Positions 34,717-44,223 of a stretch of DNA of 64,000 nucleotides are shown here, piece after piece. The stretch's first letter is position 1. The number at the start of each line of letters is the position of its first letter. The DNA is from Halorussus salinisoli. Its GTDB lineage: Archaea; Halobacteriota; Halobacteria; Halobacteriales; Haladaptataceae. The stretch covers positions 558,001 to 622,000 of the forward strand of contig SZNP01000004.1 in NCBI GenBank assembly GCA_005239435.1, written 5' to 3'. The position numbers were made by a program, and so were the translations under genes. The notes below the pieces were generated by a model. It was not told the origin of the DNA. It was given only the letters and a program-made list of their open reading frames with translations, and did no database searches.

Positions 34717-35256
34717 ATGACCAACTCGACGACGTCTTCCGAATCGGACGACTGGATCGATAGCGAAGAGGTCAAGGCCATCCTCGAAGAGCACCTTGAC
34801 GAGACAGACTACCAAATTTTCAAAGCACTGAACGAGAACGGCCGCATCTCCGATACGGAACTCGGGGACCAAGTCGGACTCTCTCGAACGGCAGCGCGTC
34901 GACGCCGGGAGAACCTGCAGAGCGAAGGTATTATCGACATCCTCGCGGTCATCGTTCTGCAGGAAGCGGACCTTGCCTACGCCGACGTTCGAGTCTCCTT
35001 CTCGACGGATACGACCCAGCGGGAAGTGGACGAGTTCATCGATGACCTTCTGGAAGACGAGCTCATCTACGAAGTTAGCGAGTACTTGGGGTCCGACGAT
35101 TTGCTTCTCCGAACGTGGCACGCATCGCTTCACGAACTCAAGGGGTACATCTCGGAGCGTTTGCGGGGCACCCCAACCGTAGAGCAGTACGAAATTTCCC
35201 CAATCGTCAAGACAAAGAAGGCCTGGCAGAAGGTCATGGACAACAACGAAACGTGA
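34717..35256 (+). CDS. Lrp/AsnC-family transcription regulator
   Basis: A 179-residue regulator. The winged-helix HTH is near residues 27-75: LDETDYQIFKALNENGRISD, then LGDQVGLSRTAARRR. The ligand-binding RAM-like domain follows from DILAVIVLQEADLAYADVRV to the end, but without the usual short family length, having a C-terminal extension (VEQYEISPIVKTKKAWQKV). Such proteins sense amino acids or other small molecules. It lies between two hyuB genes, divergent from one, and is the likely local regulator of the catabolic island. Its stop abuts the stop of the cupin gene. Confidence 0.83.
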   Translation: MTNSTTSSESDDWIDSEEVKAILEEHLDETDYQIFKALNENGRISDTELGDQVGLSRTAARRRRENLQSEGIIDILAVIVLQEADLAYADVRVSFSTDTTQREVDEFIDDLLEDELIYEVSEYLGSDDLLLRTWHASLHELKGYISERLRGTPTVEQYEISPIVKTKKAWQKVMDNNET

Positions 35257-35604
35257 CTACAGGTCACCGGCCACGGTGTACACCAGTTTGACCGGATCAC
35301 CCGTGCGGTTCTCGCTGTAGTGCTCGGTGCCTGCTGGAATGGTAATGAACGTCCCGGGGCCGACAACTCGTTCCTGCTCGTCGTCGGGCAGACCGAGTAC
35401 GACTTCCCCGGAGAGAATGACCGATAGCTCGGGGCCATCGTGGCTCGTGGTACCCGTCTCCGGGACTCGTTCGCCAGGTTCGATGACATAGGTCCCCGCC
35501 TGCACTGGCGGCTCGTCATTCTCGAACAGCGTGAGCGGGTCGCCGACGCTTTCAGCCCATCTCTCGTTGAGGTTGAATACTCTTACCCCGGGTTGCTCAG
35601 TCAC
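35257..35604 (-). CDS. Small cupin-domain protein
   Basis: A 115-residue single beta-barrel. The two cupin motifs are GTTSHDGPELSVILSGEVVLG and PGTFITIPAGTEHYSENRTG, seen here as His58-x-Gly...Glu and His near residue 95. Metal ligands look partly retained. Stand-alone cupins of this type may be isomerases, decarboxylases or ligand sensors. It is convergent with the Lrp-type regulator and divergent from hyuB copy 2, so it belongs to the same locus. The exact reaction is unknown. Confidence 0.72.
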   Translation of the reverse strand: MTEQPGVRVFNLNERWAESVGDPLTLFENDEPPVQAGTYVIEPGERVPETGTTSHDGPELSVILSGEVVLGLPDDEQERVVGPGTFITIPAGTEHYSENRTGDPVKLVYTVAGDL

Positions 35605-35898
35605 GATAATCCCTCCACTCTGGGTTCACTGTCTCCAGGATGCCAACTAGCAGCCGTGTCGCTCCTTTGTCCCTGGACCTTCGACGGGTGGACGGTAACA
35701 TACTACATATCGTTTATCGTGGATAGATAAGTGCTATGTGAACAACCGTTCTATCAGGGGTCAGCACACATAGTGGGCGTATTCGCCGCTTAGCACGTTC
35801 AATACGTAAATTCAAACAAACGAAACGTCTTGTGTATGCCACGTGCCGTGCAAGCGTTTAACACGGTATCCGACGATATCCTAGGCGGTGTTTTTCAC

Positions 35899-37704
35899 GT
35901 GACCACACCCGGGGACCCATCGAGTACAGATTTGACACCCGACGCCGCGACAATCGAGGTGGTCCGCAACTACCTCGTCTCCGCCGCCAACGAGATGCAG
36001 CGGACGCTCATTCGGACCGCCTACAACACCATTGTCTACGAAATTCTCGATTTCGGCCTCTCGATGTACGACCGCGAGTTCAACCTACTCGCGGACTCCC
36101 CCGGCCTCGCACTCTTCCTCGGTTCGAACGACTACAGCGTCAGGGAAACGGTCGAGTACGTCGGCGAGGAGAATCTGGATCCCGGCGACGTCGTCATGGT
36201 AAACTATCCATACCGGAGTTCGTCGCATACGCTCGACGTCAACTTGTTCGCGCCCGTCTTCGACGACCAGGAAACGGAACTCATCGGGTACGTCGCTAGC
36301 CGTGCGCACTGGCTGGACCTGGGTGCGAAAGACTCCGGCTACGTCCTCGATTCGACCGACGTCCACCAAGAGGGAATCCTCTTTCCGGGGACGAAGGTCT
36401 ACAAGCAGGGCGAACCGGACGAGGAGATCCTCGACCTGATTCGCTACAATTCTCGCATTCCCGACAAAGTCATCGGCGATTTGAACGCCCAAATCGCCGC
36501 GCTCAACACGGGGCAGAAGCGGCTACAGGAACTCTACAACAGGTACGGCGCGGAGACGGTAGAAGCGTGCTTCCAGCGTGTGTTCGAACACGGCGAGGAA
36601 GTAGCCCGGGAGGCGGTGGCCGAACTCCCAGACGGAAGTTGGAAGGCAATCGACTACGCCGACAACGACGGACTCACCGACGATCCCGTTCGAATCGGCA
36701 TCGAGGTGACCGTCGACGGTGAGGACCTGACCATCGACTTCGGTCCGTCGGGCGATGAGACCGACGGGCCGATGAACATCCCCATCGGCCGAACCCAGGC
36801 CGTCGCGAAGTTCTGCACGAAGACGCTGGCGACGCCACAGGAACCCGCAAATGAGGGTCACTTCGGGCCGCTGACCGTCGTCGCGCCCGAGGGGACGCTC
36901 TATCACGCCACATATCCCGCTCCGACGTTCACGCAGTGGAGTTCCACGCTGGCCGTCGAGGTGGTGTACAAGGCGCTCTCGAAGGCGATTCCCGATAGGT
37001 TGGCAGCCAGTTCGGGCGGGGACCTCTGCAGCATCATGCTCTACGGTGAATCTCCCGAGACCGGTCAGAAGTTCGTCGAGGCGAACAACGAGGGTGTCGG
37101 ACGAGGTGCGACTGCGACCCACGACGGCGCGAACGGAGTCATGCACATCGCACAAACGAACGTGCGGAACATCCCGGTCGAGGTGTTCGAGAACAAGGCT
37201 CCAATCGAGTTCGACCGATTGACGCTCAGACAGGACTCCGCCGGGGCTGGCGAGTACCGTGGCGGCCTCGGGATTCGCCGGGATTACCGGTTCACCCATC
37301 CGAGCGGTGCGCTCTCCATCATCAAGAAGACCCGAAACGAGGGATACGGACTCGAAGGCGGCGACCCCGGCGCGCGTAACGTCGTAGTTCTCCAGTCCGA
37401 CGATGACGAGGACTGGCTGGACCGAGTGACGGTGTACGCCGACAACGACCACCTGTACTCGGACGTACCGGGCGAGAAGCGGGTCGGGATGATGCGCGGC
37501 CAGTTCGAACCAGGCGAAGTTATCTCGAACCGGTCCGGCGGCGGTGGCGGTTACGGCAACCCGTTCGACCGCGACCCCGAGAACGTCCTGACAGATGTTC
37601 TCGATGGGTACGTCTCCCGAAAAGCTGCCCGCGAAGAGTACGGTGTTGTACTCACGGACGACGGCGAAATCGACGAGGCGGCCACTGAGTCGCTCCGGTC
37701 ATGA
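35899..37704 (+). CDS. hyuB: Hydantoinase B / oxoprolinase-type subunit (copy 2)
   Basis: A HyuB-family protein of about 601 residues. GTG at 35899 is my choice because it gives an N-terminus (TTPGDPSSTDLTPDAATIEV) like the other copies and follows GGCGGTG; the frame is open back to a TTG at 35830. Family landmarks are DSPGLALFLGSNDYSVRETV, SSGGDLCSIMLYGESPETG and SNRSGGGGGYGNP. Several stretches are nearly identical at DNA level to copy 3 (48111), which suggests recent duplication or gene conversion. It is followed by the dipeptidase gene. It lacks an adjacent hyuA. Confidence 0.87.
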   Translation: MTTPGDPSSTDLTPDAATIEVVRNYLVSAANEMQRTLIRTAYNTIVYEILDFGLSMYDREFNLLADSPGLALFLGSNDYSVRETVEYVGEENLDPGDVVMVNYPYRSSSHTLDVNLFAPVFDDQETELIGYVASRAHWLDLGAKDSGYVLDSTDVHQEGILFPGTKVYKQGEPDEEILDLIRYNSRIPDKVIGDLNAQIAALNTGQKRLQELYNRYGAETVEACFQRVFEHGEEVAREAVAELPDGSWKAIDYADNDGLTDDPVRIGIEVTVDGEDLTIDFGPSGDETDGPMNIPIGRTQAVAKFCTKTLATPQEPANEGHFGPLTVVAPEGTLYHATYPAPTFTQWSSTLAVEVVYKALSKAIPDRLAASSGGDLCSIMLYGESPETGQKFVEANNEGVGRGATATHDGANGVMHIAQTNVRNIPVEVFENKAPIEFDRLTLRQDSAGAGEYRGGLGIRRDYRFTHPSGALSIIKKTRNEGYGLEGGDPGARNVVVLQSDDDEDWLDRVTVYADNDHLYSDVPGEKRVGMMRGQFEPGEVISNRSGGGGGYGNPFDRDPENVLTDVLDGYVSRKAAREEYGVVLTDDGEIDEAATESLRS

Positions 37705-37765
37705 GAGATCATTCGGCACGGAAGAGCCAACTGAGACGAATGAGCAAAATCGTACGGAGGTGTTC

Positions 37766-38788
37766 GTGACACCGCCGCCACCGGCCGTGTTTGACGCCCA
37801 TTCGGACCTCCCGTTCCGGGTCATCCGCAAACGGGAGGCAGGGCGTCGGGCAGTCGTGGCCGAGGACTTCCTGCCAGCGATGCGCGCTGGTGGGATTACT
37901 GCCCGTGTTGCTGCAGTCTACGTCGACGATGTGTATCTCCCGGAGATGGCCCTGCACCGCGCGCTCGCCGTTCTCTCGGAGGTCTATGCCGACGTTGCGG
38001 AGTCCGACGACGTGGAACTGGCGACGACGGCCGACGACGTCAGTGAGGCGCTCGACGCCGGTACCGTGACGCTCCTGCTCGGACTGGAAGGGTCCGAGCC
38101 CTTGATGGGCGACCCGCGTCTGCTCGATGCGTTCTATCGTTCGGGCGTCCGCCTGCTGACGCTCACACACAGTCGTCGAAACGCGGTGGGAGAAGGAGCG
38201 CCGCTCTCGTCACCGGGGCAAGAAACGGGGAAACGAGGAACCCCGGGTGGGCTGTCGGAAACCGGCATCGAAGTGGTCGAACGCGCGGAGGACCTCGGCA
38301 TCGTCGTCGACGTCTCGCACCTCAACGATCCCGGGGTCGAAGACGTCCTCTCCGTCGCCACTGAACCGATACTCGCCTCTCACTCGAACTGTCGGGCGCT
38401 ATGTGACCACCCGCGCAATCTCACCGACGAGGAAATCGCCGCCATCGCCGACACAGGAGGAGTCGTTTGTGTGACTACCGTCGGGAGTTTCCTCGCTAGC
38501 GAGTCACCCGACCTGAACGACTTCTGTGATCACGTCGAGCATGCCGTCGACATCGCCGGCGTCAAGCATGTCGGCCTGGGATTCGACTTCTTCGAGTACC
38601 TGTTCGAGTACATGTCCGAGCGCGAGCGCCAGCGCATGCGGGACATCTCGGTCGCCGAGGACCTTGCGACCGACGAGTCTGCCGCGAACGTCCCGGCCGC
38701 GCTCGAAAACCGCGGGTTCTCCAGCGATGAGGTGGCTGCCATCTGTGGGAAGAACATCCAGCGGACGTTCGAGCGCGTCCTGAAGTAG
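37766..38788 (+). CDS. Membrane dipeptidase (renal dipeptidase, M19 family)
   Basis: A 340-residue zinc dipeptidase of the amidohydrolase fold. The first metal motif is VFDAHSDLPF (H-x-D) near residue 10. Then come LLLGLEGSEPLMGD (bridging Glu), DVSHLNDPG, ASHSNCRALCDHPRNL (two zinc His) and HVGLGFDFF (late Asp). GTG at 37766 is chosen because GGAGG precedes it by 5 nt and the domain starts at once; the open frame extends back into hyuB in another phase. It would hydrolyse dipeptides, fitting the adjacent oligopeptide importer. The gene lies 62 bp after hyuB copy 2 and is probably co-transcribed. Confidence 0.87.
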   Translation: MTPPPPAVFDAHSDLPFRVIRKREAGRRAVVAEDFLPAMRAGGITARVAAVYVDDVYLPEMALHRALAVLSEVYADVAESDDVELATTADDVSEALDAGTVTLLLGLEGSEPLMGDPRLLDAFYRSGVRLLTLTHSRRNAVGEGAPLSSPGQETGKRGTPGGLSETGIEVVERAEDLGIVVDVSHLNDPGVEDVLSVATEPILASHSNCRALCDHPRNLTDEEIAAIADTGGVVCVTTVGSFLASESPDLNDFCDHVEHAVDIAGVKHVGLGFDFFEYLFEYMSERERQRMRDISVAEDLATDESAANVPAALENRGFSSDEVAAICGKNIQRTFERVLK

Positions 38789-38827
38789 GTGAAGGGTCAT
38801 CCGGTTTTGGGGCGATCCCGACGGTAG

Positions 38828-39976
38828 TCAGCCGTCAAAGCGTGACGGCGCGAGCGACTCCAAGAGTCTGGGGACGTTCCCGGTTGTCAGTCGTTCGGCG
38901 AGGAGTTCGCCGACCACAGGCGCGAGCGTAATTCCGTAGCCGCTCATCCCCGTCGCATGGAGGTACCCCTTGACGTCGGTCGCTCCGACGAGTGGACGGC
39001 CGTCCGGCGTGACGGTGCGCAGGCCGACCCAGGAGTTCGTCACGTCCAACGCAGCGTACGACGGCATGTGGGTCGAGAGTAGTTCCGCGATTTCGAGGCG
39101 GAACTGTTCTCCGGCGGCCTCGGCATGTGATCCGTCGGGGTCGAGCATCGTCGCCTCCTTGTAGGTCGTCGCGAACTTCCCTGCTAACAACTGGCGGTCG
39201 CCCTCCTCGCGGACATAGTAGCCACTTTCGAACAGCGTTAGGGGAAGATTCACGTTCGCGTCGGACTGCAGGACCAAAATTGGACCGTACGTGTGCCTGA
39301 GCGGTTTCGAGATGCCGACCATCTCGTCGATGCGCGGTGCCCACGGACCGGCGGCGTTGACGACGGTACCAGCCTCGTAGGTCCCTCTGGTCGTTTCGAC
39401 TCCCGTCACTCGTCCTTGGTCGACAGTGACGCCAGTAACGGCGGTTCTAGTCTCGACGGTGACGCCGGATGTCCGCGCCTCAGTCGCGAAGTACTGGACG
39501 ATTTCCCCGGGGTCGAGGACGCCGTCATCCGGGAGAAAGAAGCCGCCGCGGACTGTTTCCGGGTCGATTCCGTATCGAGATAGTTCCGCCGGCGTCACCA
39601 TGGTCGCCGTGATGCCGGCGTATTCGAGGCCAGTCGGTGTCTCCTTGATGGCCGCGAATTCTTTGTCGCTCGATGCCACGTGGAGCGTCCCGATTCGGTC
39701 GAATCCGAAGGTCCCATCGTCCACCAGCGACTTGTAGAAGGCCCACGACCGGCGGCGGCGTTCAGCCTCCTCGGTATCCGGGTCGTATTGGTGCTGTGTG
39801 AACTGTGCGATCGATGCCGCTGTCGTCCCGGATCCGAGCGTCGACTTCTCTAGGAGCGTCACCTCCATCTCGTCTCGCAGGTGGTAGGCGACGCTCATTC
39901 CGACGACTCCGCCGCCGATAATTATCACTGGTTCTCGCGCACGCCCGAACGCCCTCGCGGAAGAGTTGTCCGCCAT
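38828..39976 (-). CDS. FAD-dependent amino-acid/sarcosine oxidase-like protein (DAO family)
   Basis: A 382-residue DAO-family flavoprotein. The dinucleotide site is VIIIGGGVVGMSVAYHL near residue 17-33, followed by VTLLEKSTLGSGTTAAS. A second FAD-contact strand is TVVNAAGPWAPRIDEM, and the C-terminal signature is GLRTVTPDGRPLVGATD followed by GMSGYGITLAPVVGEL. This pattern fits glycine/sarcosine oxidases and related secondary-amine dehydrogenases. It probably heads no operon; the peptide importer genes lie upstream on the same strand, 10 bp away, so it is likely the last gene of that operon. Substrate could be sarcosine, a D-amino acid or proline-like amine. Confidence 0.84.
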   Translation of the reverse strand: MADNSSARAFGRAREPVIIIGGGVVGMSVAYHLRDEMEVTLLEKSTLGSGTTAASIAQFTQHQYDPDTEEAERRRRSWAFYKSLVDDGTFGFDRIGTLHVASSDKEFAAIKETPTGLEYAGITATMVTPAELSRYGIDPETVRGGFFLPDDGVLDPGEIVQYFATEARTSGVTVETRTAVTGVTVDQGRVTGVETTRGTYEAGTVVNAAGPWAPRIDEMVGISKPLRHTYGPILVLQSDANVNLPLTLFESGYYVREEGDRQLLAGKFATTYKEATMLDPDGSHAEAAGEQFRLEIAELLSTHMPSYAALDVTNSWVGLRTVTPDGRPLVGATDVKGYLHATGMSGYGITLAPVVGELLAERLTTGNVPRLLESLAPSRFDG

Positions 39977-39985
39977 CGCCTTGAT

Positions 39986-41149
39986 TCACCCCGGCCGGTC
40001 CGTGTTGTCCCCGTCCTGTACAGGTTGTTGGCGGTTTAGCTCGTCGCGTTGACGTAACTCCCGACGCTCGGACTCGGTGCTGTACTCGTCGACGGCCGCG
40101 CGCTTGTCGCCGGGATACAGCAGGCATCGGACACTGTGGCCGGGATCGACCTCTACGAGTTCCGGATAGACCTTGTCGCACGCGTCAAAGCGCTTGTGAC
40201 ACCGTGGATGGAATGGACAGCCTTCGGGAGGATTCGCGGGATCCGCCGGTTCGCCGCGAGGCTCAACCCGTGCTGGCTTGAGCCGTTCCTCTTCCTGCTC
40301 GACCACCGGAATCGCCGAGAGCAACTGTTCGGTGTAGGGGTTGCGCGGGTTCTCGAAGAGTTCGTCGCTCGTGGCGACTTCCATGAACTTCCCGAGGTAC
40401 ATCACGCCGATTCTGGTGGCGATGTTTTTGACGAGACTCAGGTCGTGGCTGATGAACAGGTACGTTAGGTTTAGTTCCTCCTGGAGTTCTTTGAGTAGCG
40501 CGATGACCTTCGCCTGCACACTCACGTCCAGCGCGCTAGTCGGTTCGTCGAGGACGATGAATTTCGGGTTGAGTATCAGCGCTCTGGCGATGGAGACGCG
40601 CTGCTTCTGGCCGCCGGAGAGCGCGTTCGGGTACCGGGTGCGGAACTCGTAGGGGAGGTCGACGCGGTCCATAACCTCCCGGACCCGCTCGTTGCGGTCC
40701 CGGTCAGTCCCGATGTCATGTATCTTGAGTGGATCGGCGATGATGCTCCCCACCCGGCGTCGAGGGTTCAGCGACGAGGAGGGGTCCTGGTGGACAACCT
40801 GTACGTCGCGGCGGAGCGACTTGAGTCCGCGTCCGTCAAGGTCGCTGACGTCGCGACCGTCGAATCGAATTTCGCCGCCAGTGGGATCGAGGAGACGCGC
40901 GACGGTCTTCCCCAGCGTCGTCTTGCCACACCCGCTTTCGCCGACGATTGCGAGTGTCTCTCCGGCCCGAACGTTGAACGAGACGCCGTCGACGGCACGG
41001 ACGGCACCGGTCTGGCGTCGGAATATGCCACCGTAGATGGGATAGTGCTTCTCCAAGTCACGGACTTCGAGGAGGGTCTCCTCACGGTCGTCGGTGGGAG
41101 CGTTCGTGCCAGCGAGAGGGTCGGTCGGCGACTCACTCCCCACGCCCAT
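39986..41149 (-). CDS. oppF: Peptide ABC transporter ATP-binding protein (OppF/DppF type)
   Basis: A 387-residue ABC ATPase. Motifs are Walker [14 protein letters not shown]-loop [12 protein letters not shown], signature [14 protein letters not shown] and Walker [13 protein letters not shown]. The C-terminal oligopeptide-transporter domain follows ([20 protein letters not shown], then [17 protein letters not shown]), whose cysteines are of the type that bind an Fe-S cluster in some Dpp ATPases. ATG at 41149 starts just inside the oppD 3' end (17-bp overlap). It energises uptake by the two permeases upstream. Confidence 0.9.
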   Translation of the reverse strand: MGVGSESPTDPLAGTNAPTDDREETLLEVRDLEKHYPIYGGIFRRQTGAVRAVDGVSFNVRAGETLAIVGESGCGKTTLGKTVARLLDPTGGEIRFDGRDVSDLDGRGLKSLRRDVQVVHQDPSSSLNPRRRVGSIIADPLKIHDIGTDRDRNERVREVMDRVDLPYEFRTRYPNALSGGQKQRVSIARALILNPKFIVLDEPTSALDVSVQAKVIALLKELQEELNLTYLFISHDLSLVKNIATRIGVMYLGKFMEVATSDELFENPRNPYTEQLLSAIPVVEQEEERLKPARVEPRGEPADPANPPEGCPFHPRCHKRFDACDKVYPELVEVDPGHSVRCLLYPGDKRAAVDEYSTESERRELRQRDELNRQQPVQDGDNTDRPG

Positions 41150-42257
41150 CACCTCCGCCGTCGTGTTGCGCTTCCACGAGCCGAGACGGTTCATACCTGA
41201 CCTCGGACTCGGCAATGTCGAGGGCTTCGCTCGTGGTCATCCCGTCCTCGTAGAGGTAGCAGGCTGTCTCGTGGTCGGTGCCGACGTCGAACCGCTCCGG
41301 GTGGCTCTGTTCGCACACGCCCTCCATGTAGGCGGGACAGCGTGGATGGAACCGACAACCAGACGGTGGGTCGGTGTAGTTCGGGATGCTCCCGCTGATC
41401 CCCTCGCTCTCAAACCCGGTCAACTTCGGAATACTGGCCAGCAGCCCCCGTGTGTAGGGGTGTAGCGGCGCGTCGAACAGCGTCTCCGTCGGCCCGCTCT
41501 CGGCGATGCTACCCGCGTACATGACGTATATTTTGTCGGCGATTTGTCGCGCGACGCCGAGGTTGTGCGTGATGTATAGCATGGACAAATTGCGGTTCTC
41601 GGTACGCTCTTTGAGCAGATTGAGAATCTGGTCCTGAACGGTCACGTCGAGAGCAGTCGTGGGTTCGTCGGCAATAAGGAACTCCGGTTCGTTGATGAGC
41701 GCCATGGCGATGAGCACTCGCTGGCGCATCCCACCGGAGAGTTCGACCGGATATCGGTCGAGAATCCCTTCGGGGTCCGGAATTTGCAACCGGCGCAGGA
41801 GGTCGATGCTCCGGTCTCGAATCTCCTCGTTCTCGGCGCTATCACGTCCTATAATGTCCGAGAACATCTCCCACCAGGAGACGTCCCGCCGGTCGTGATA
41901 TTTGACGACATCCCGCATCATCGACTCGATGGTGAACACCGGACTCAGGTACGTCATCGGATCCTGGAATATCATACTCATCTGCTCGCGCTTGATGCGG
42001 TCGTGAACCGCCTCGTCGGCGAGCACGTCGGTGCCCCGGTACCGGATTTCGCCAGCCACGATTTCGCCCGGCGGGCGGGGGAGCGTTCCCATGATTGTCT
42101 TGCCGGTGACGCTCTTGCCACACCCCGTTTCGCCGACGAGCGCGACCGTTTCGCCCTCCTCGACGGTCAGGTCGACACCGTTGAGGACCTCGTGGCGACC
42201 CTCGTAGGTGTCGAAGTGAACATGGAGGTCCTGTACCTCCAGCACCGGGTCGCTCAT
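41133..42257 (-). CDS. oppD: Peptide ABC transporter ATP-binding protein (OppD/DppD type)
   Basis: A 374-residue ABC ATPase, partner of OppF. Walker A is VGETGCGKSVTGKTI, signature ELSGGMRQRVLIAMA, and Walker B FLIADEPTTALD, with the H-loop in YITHNLGVAR. The C-terminal family domain includes LLASIPKLTGFESEGISGSI and SGCRFHPRCPAYMEGVC. It follows the oppC gene by a single base and overlaps oppF, so the whole operon appears translationally coupled. Residues 85-130 carry an insertion around SWWEMFSDIIGRDSAENEE compared with short OppD forms. Confidence 0.9.
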   Translation of the reverse strand: MSDPVLEVQDLHVHFDTYEGRHEVLNGVDLTVEEGETVALVGETGCGKSVTGKTIMGTLPRPPGEIVAGEIRYRGTDVLADEAVHDRIKREQMSMIFQDPMTYLSPVFTIESMMRDVVKYHDRRDVSWWEMFSDIIGRDSAENEEIRDRSIDLLRRLQIPDPEGILDRYPVELSGGMRQRVLIAMALINEPEFLIADEPTTALDVTVQDQILNLLKERTENRNLSMLYITHNLGVARQIADKIYVMYAGSIAESGPTETLFDAPLHPYTRGLLASIPKLTGFESEGISGSIPNYTDPPSGCRFHPRCPAYMEGVCEQSHPERFDVGTDHETACYLYEDGMTTSEALDIAESEVRYEPSRLVEAQHDGGGDGRGE

Positions 42258-42258
42258 C

Positions 42259-43179
42259 TCACTCCACCTCTACGTCGAACATGTCCCGTAGTCCGTCGCC
42301 GAGGAAGTTGAATCCCAAGACGGCAAGGAAGATGGCGAAGCCGGGGAACGTCGAGTACCACCACTGAGCGGGGAGGTACACGCGCCCTTGGCTCACCATC
42401 GTTCCCCACTCGGGCGTCGGCGGCTGCGCGCCGAGACCGAGAAAGCCCAGACTCGCGCCGACGATGATGGCGTAGCCCATGTCGAGGCTGAACTTAACGG
42501 AAATCGGTGCCAGGACGTTCGGCAGTATCTCCCGCGTGAGGATGCGCGGCGTGCTCGACCCGAGGCCGCGACTCGCCTCGACGAACTCCTCCTCTTTGAC
42601 CGATAGCACCTCCCCGTACACCAGTCGGGCGTACCAAGGCCACCAGACCACGGCGATGGCTATCATCGCGTTCCGGAGACTCGGTTCGAGGGCGACGCTC
42701 ACTGTCAACGCCAGCACCAGCGCGGGAATGGAGAGGAAAACGTCGGTCACGCGCATCAGGACCGTACTGGTCAGTCCCTCCAGGTATCCAGCTACTAAGC
42801 CAACTGGGACGCCGATGCCGATGGCGATGGTGAGCACGACAATGCCGATGCCAAGCGAGAGACGCGTTCCGAAGATGACGCGCGAGAGAAGGTCGCGGCC
42901 TGCCTGGTCAGTCCCGAATGGGTGTTCGAGCGACGGGGATTCGAATCGCTGGTCGAAGTGGACCTCCGGTTGTCCGCCGTGGCCTGCATCCTGAGGGTAG
43001 GGAGCGATCCATGGGGCGAACACTGCTACGACGACGAGCGAAAGGATGAGGCTCAAGCCAAGAATGGACGTCGGATTCTGCCGGAATCGGTACGCGATGC
43101 GGTCGAAGTCCTCGCGTAGCCGTCCGAATCGACCGTTCGTTTGTTCCGGGAATTCGGCTTCAGGATTGTCCGAACTCAC
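42259..43179 (-). CDS. oppC: Peptide ABC transporter permease (OppC/DppC type)
   Basis: A 306-residue inner-membrane permease with about six helices. The N-terminal OppC segment (FRQNPTSILGLSLILSLVVV) precedes an external loop with HPFGTDQAGRDLLSRVIFGT, a DppC hallmark. The ABC-permease (BPD) coupling motif is EASRGLGSSTPRILTREILP. The gene overlaps oppB by 4 bp (ATGA type) and is followed almost immediately by oppD. Together with OppB it forms the membrane channel for peptides or similar solutes. Confidence 0.9.
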   Translation of the reverse strand: MSSDNPEAEFPEQTNGRFGRLREDFDRIAYRFRQNPTSILGLSLILSLVVVAVFAPWIAPYPQDAGHGGQPEVHFDQRFESPSLEHPFGTDQAGRDLLSRVIFGTRLSLGIGIVVLTIAIGIGVPVGLVAGYLEGLTSTVLMRVTDVFLSIPALVLALTVSVALEPSLRNAMIAIAVVWWPWYARLVYGEVLSVKEEEFVEASRGLGSSTPRILTREILPNVLAPISVKFSLDMGYAIIVGASLGFLGLGAQPPTPEWGTMVSQGRVYLPAQWWYSTFPGFAIFLAVLGFNFLGDGLRDMFDVEVE

Positions 43180-44198
43180 GGATTATCACCGTACCTGACG
43201 CGGGGGTCGAACACGCCATAGAGGATGTCAACTAACAGGTTTGCGAACAGGAACCCGACGCCGATCATCAGCGTCACACCAACGATAGCGTTGATGTCCG
43301 TCTGTAGAATGGCCTGTACCCCGTAGGACGCCATTCCTGGCCACGAGAAGACGATTTCGACGAGGAATGCCGACCCGAGCAAGAACCCGTAGTCGAGGCC
43401 GATGATGGTCAACGTCGCGGCGAAGGACTTCCTAAGGACGTACTTGTACGCGATGAGTTTTCCGGGGAGGCCGTGCGTGTGCAGGCCCTCGACGTAGTCG
43501 TGACTGTACTCCTCGATGAAACTCGACCGGGTCATCCGGGCGATATCCGCGATAGGTGCCAGCGCCAGCGTCACGGCCGGGAGGACGAGGTGTTTCGCGG
43601 CGCTCATGAACGCCTCGATGTTCAACGCGAGGAGGCTGTCGACCAGCATCAATCCGGTCACTCGCGGAGGAACGTGCGTGACGTCGCCGAGTCTGCCGGT
43701 CGCCGGAAGCAAGTCTAACTGGAACGCGAATACCAACTGGAGGAGAATTCCAGCCCAGAACGCAGGGAGCGACACGGCGAAAAACGAAAACGCCCGGCTC
43801 ACGTTGTCCTCGGTTTCGTCCTTGTTGAGCCCCGCGATGACTCCCAGTGGGACGCCGACCAGAATCGCGATTATCATCCCGACAGTCGTCAACTCGAGCG
43901 TTGCCGGGAAGAAGAACGCGAGGTCCGTGGCCACGTTGTGATTCGTTACTAGCGACTGCCCCATGTCTCCACGCGCCAGTCCACTTATGTAGTCGATATA
44001 CTGGATCCAGATGGGGTCGTTCAGCCCCATCTGTTCCCTGAGTTGCTGGACGGCCTCGTCGCTCGCCCGAGGTCCGAGCGCCTGTCGCGCAGGCGCTCCG
44101 GGAATCACTCGAGCCATGATGAAGATGAGCACTGAGAGCCCGAACAGCATCGGGATTGTTGACAGGGCCCGCCGAATCAAGTAGTCAGAATAGCTCAT
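43176..44198 (-). CDS. oppB: Peptide ABC transporter permease (OppB/DppB type)
   Basis: A 340-residue permease with six predicted helices. The N-terminus LIRRALSTIPMLFGLSVLIF and the external R-x-x-L-G loop (GPRASDEAVQQLREQMGLND) are typical OppB. The BPD coupling region is GLPGKLIAYKYVLRKSFAAT, followed by the GSAFLVEIVFSWPGM motif. It lies 25 bp after the binding-protein gene in the same operon. Substrate range is set mainly by the binding protein. Confidence 0.9.
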   Translation of the reverse strand: MSYSDYLIRRALSTIPMLFGLSVLIFIMARVIPGAPARQALGPRASDEAVQQLREQMGLNDPIWIQYIDYISGLARGDMGQSLVTNHNVATDLAFFFPATLELTTVGMIIAILVGVPLGVIAGLNKDETEDNVSRAFSFFAVSLPAFWAGILLQLVFAFQLDLLPATGRLGDVTHVPPRVTGLMLVDSLLALNIEAFMSAAKHLVLPAVTLALAPIADIARMTRSSFIEEYSHDYVEGLHTHGLPGKLIAYKYVLRKSFAATLTIIGLDYGFLLGSAFLVEIVFSWPGMASYGVQAILQTDINAIVGVTLMIGVGFLFANLLVDILYGVFDPRVRYGDNP

Positions 44199-44223
44199 TA
44201 ATCACGAACGTGATGTGGAGGGG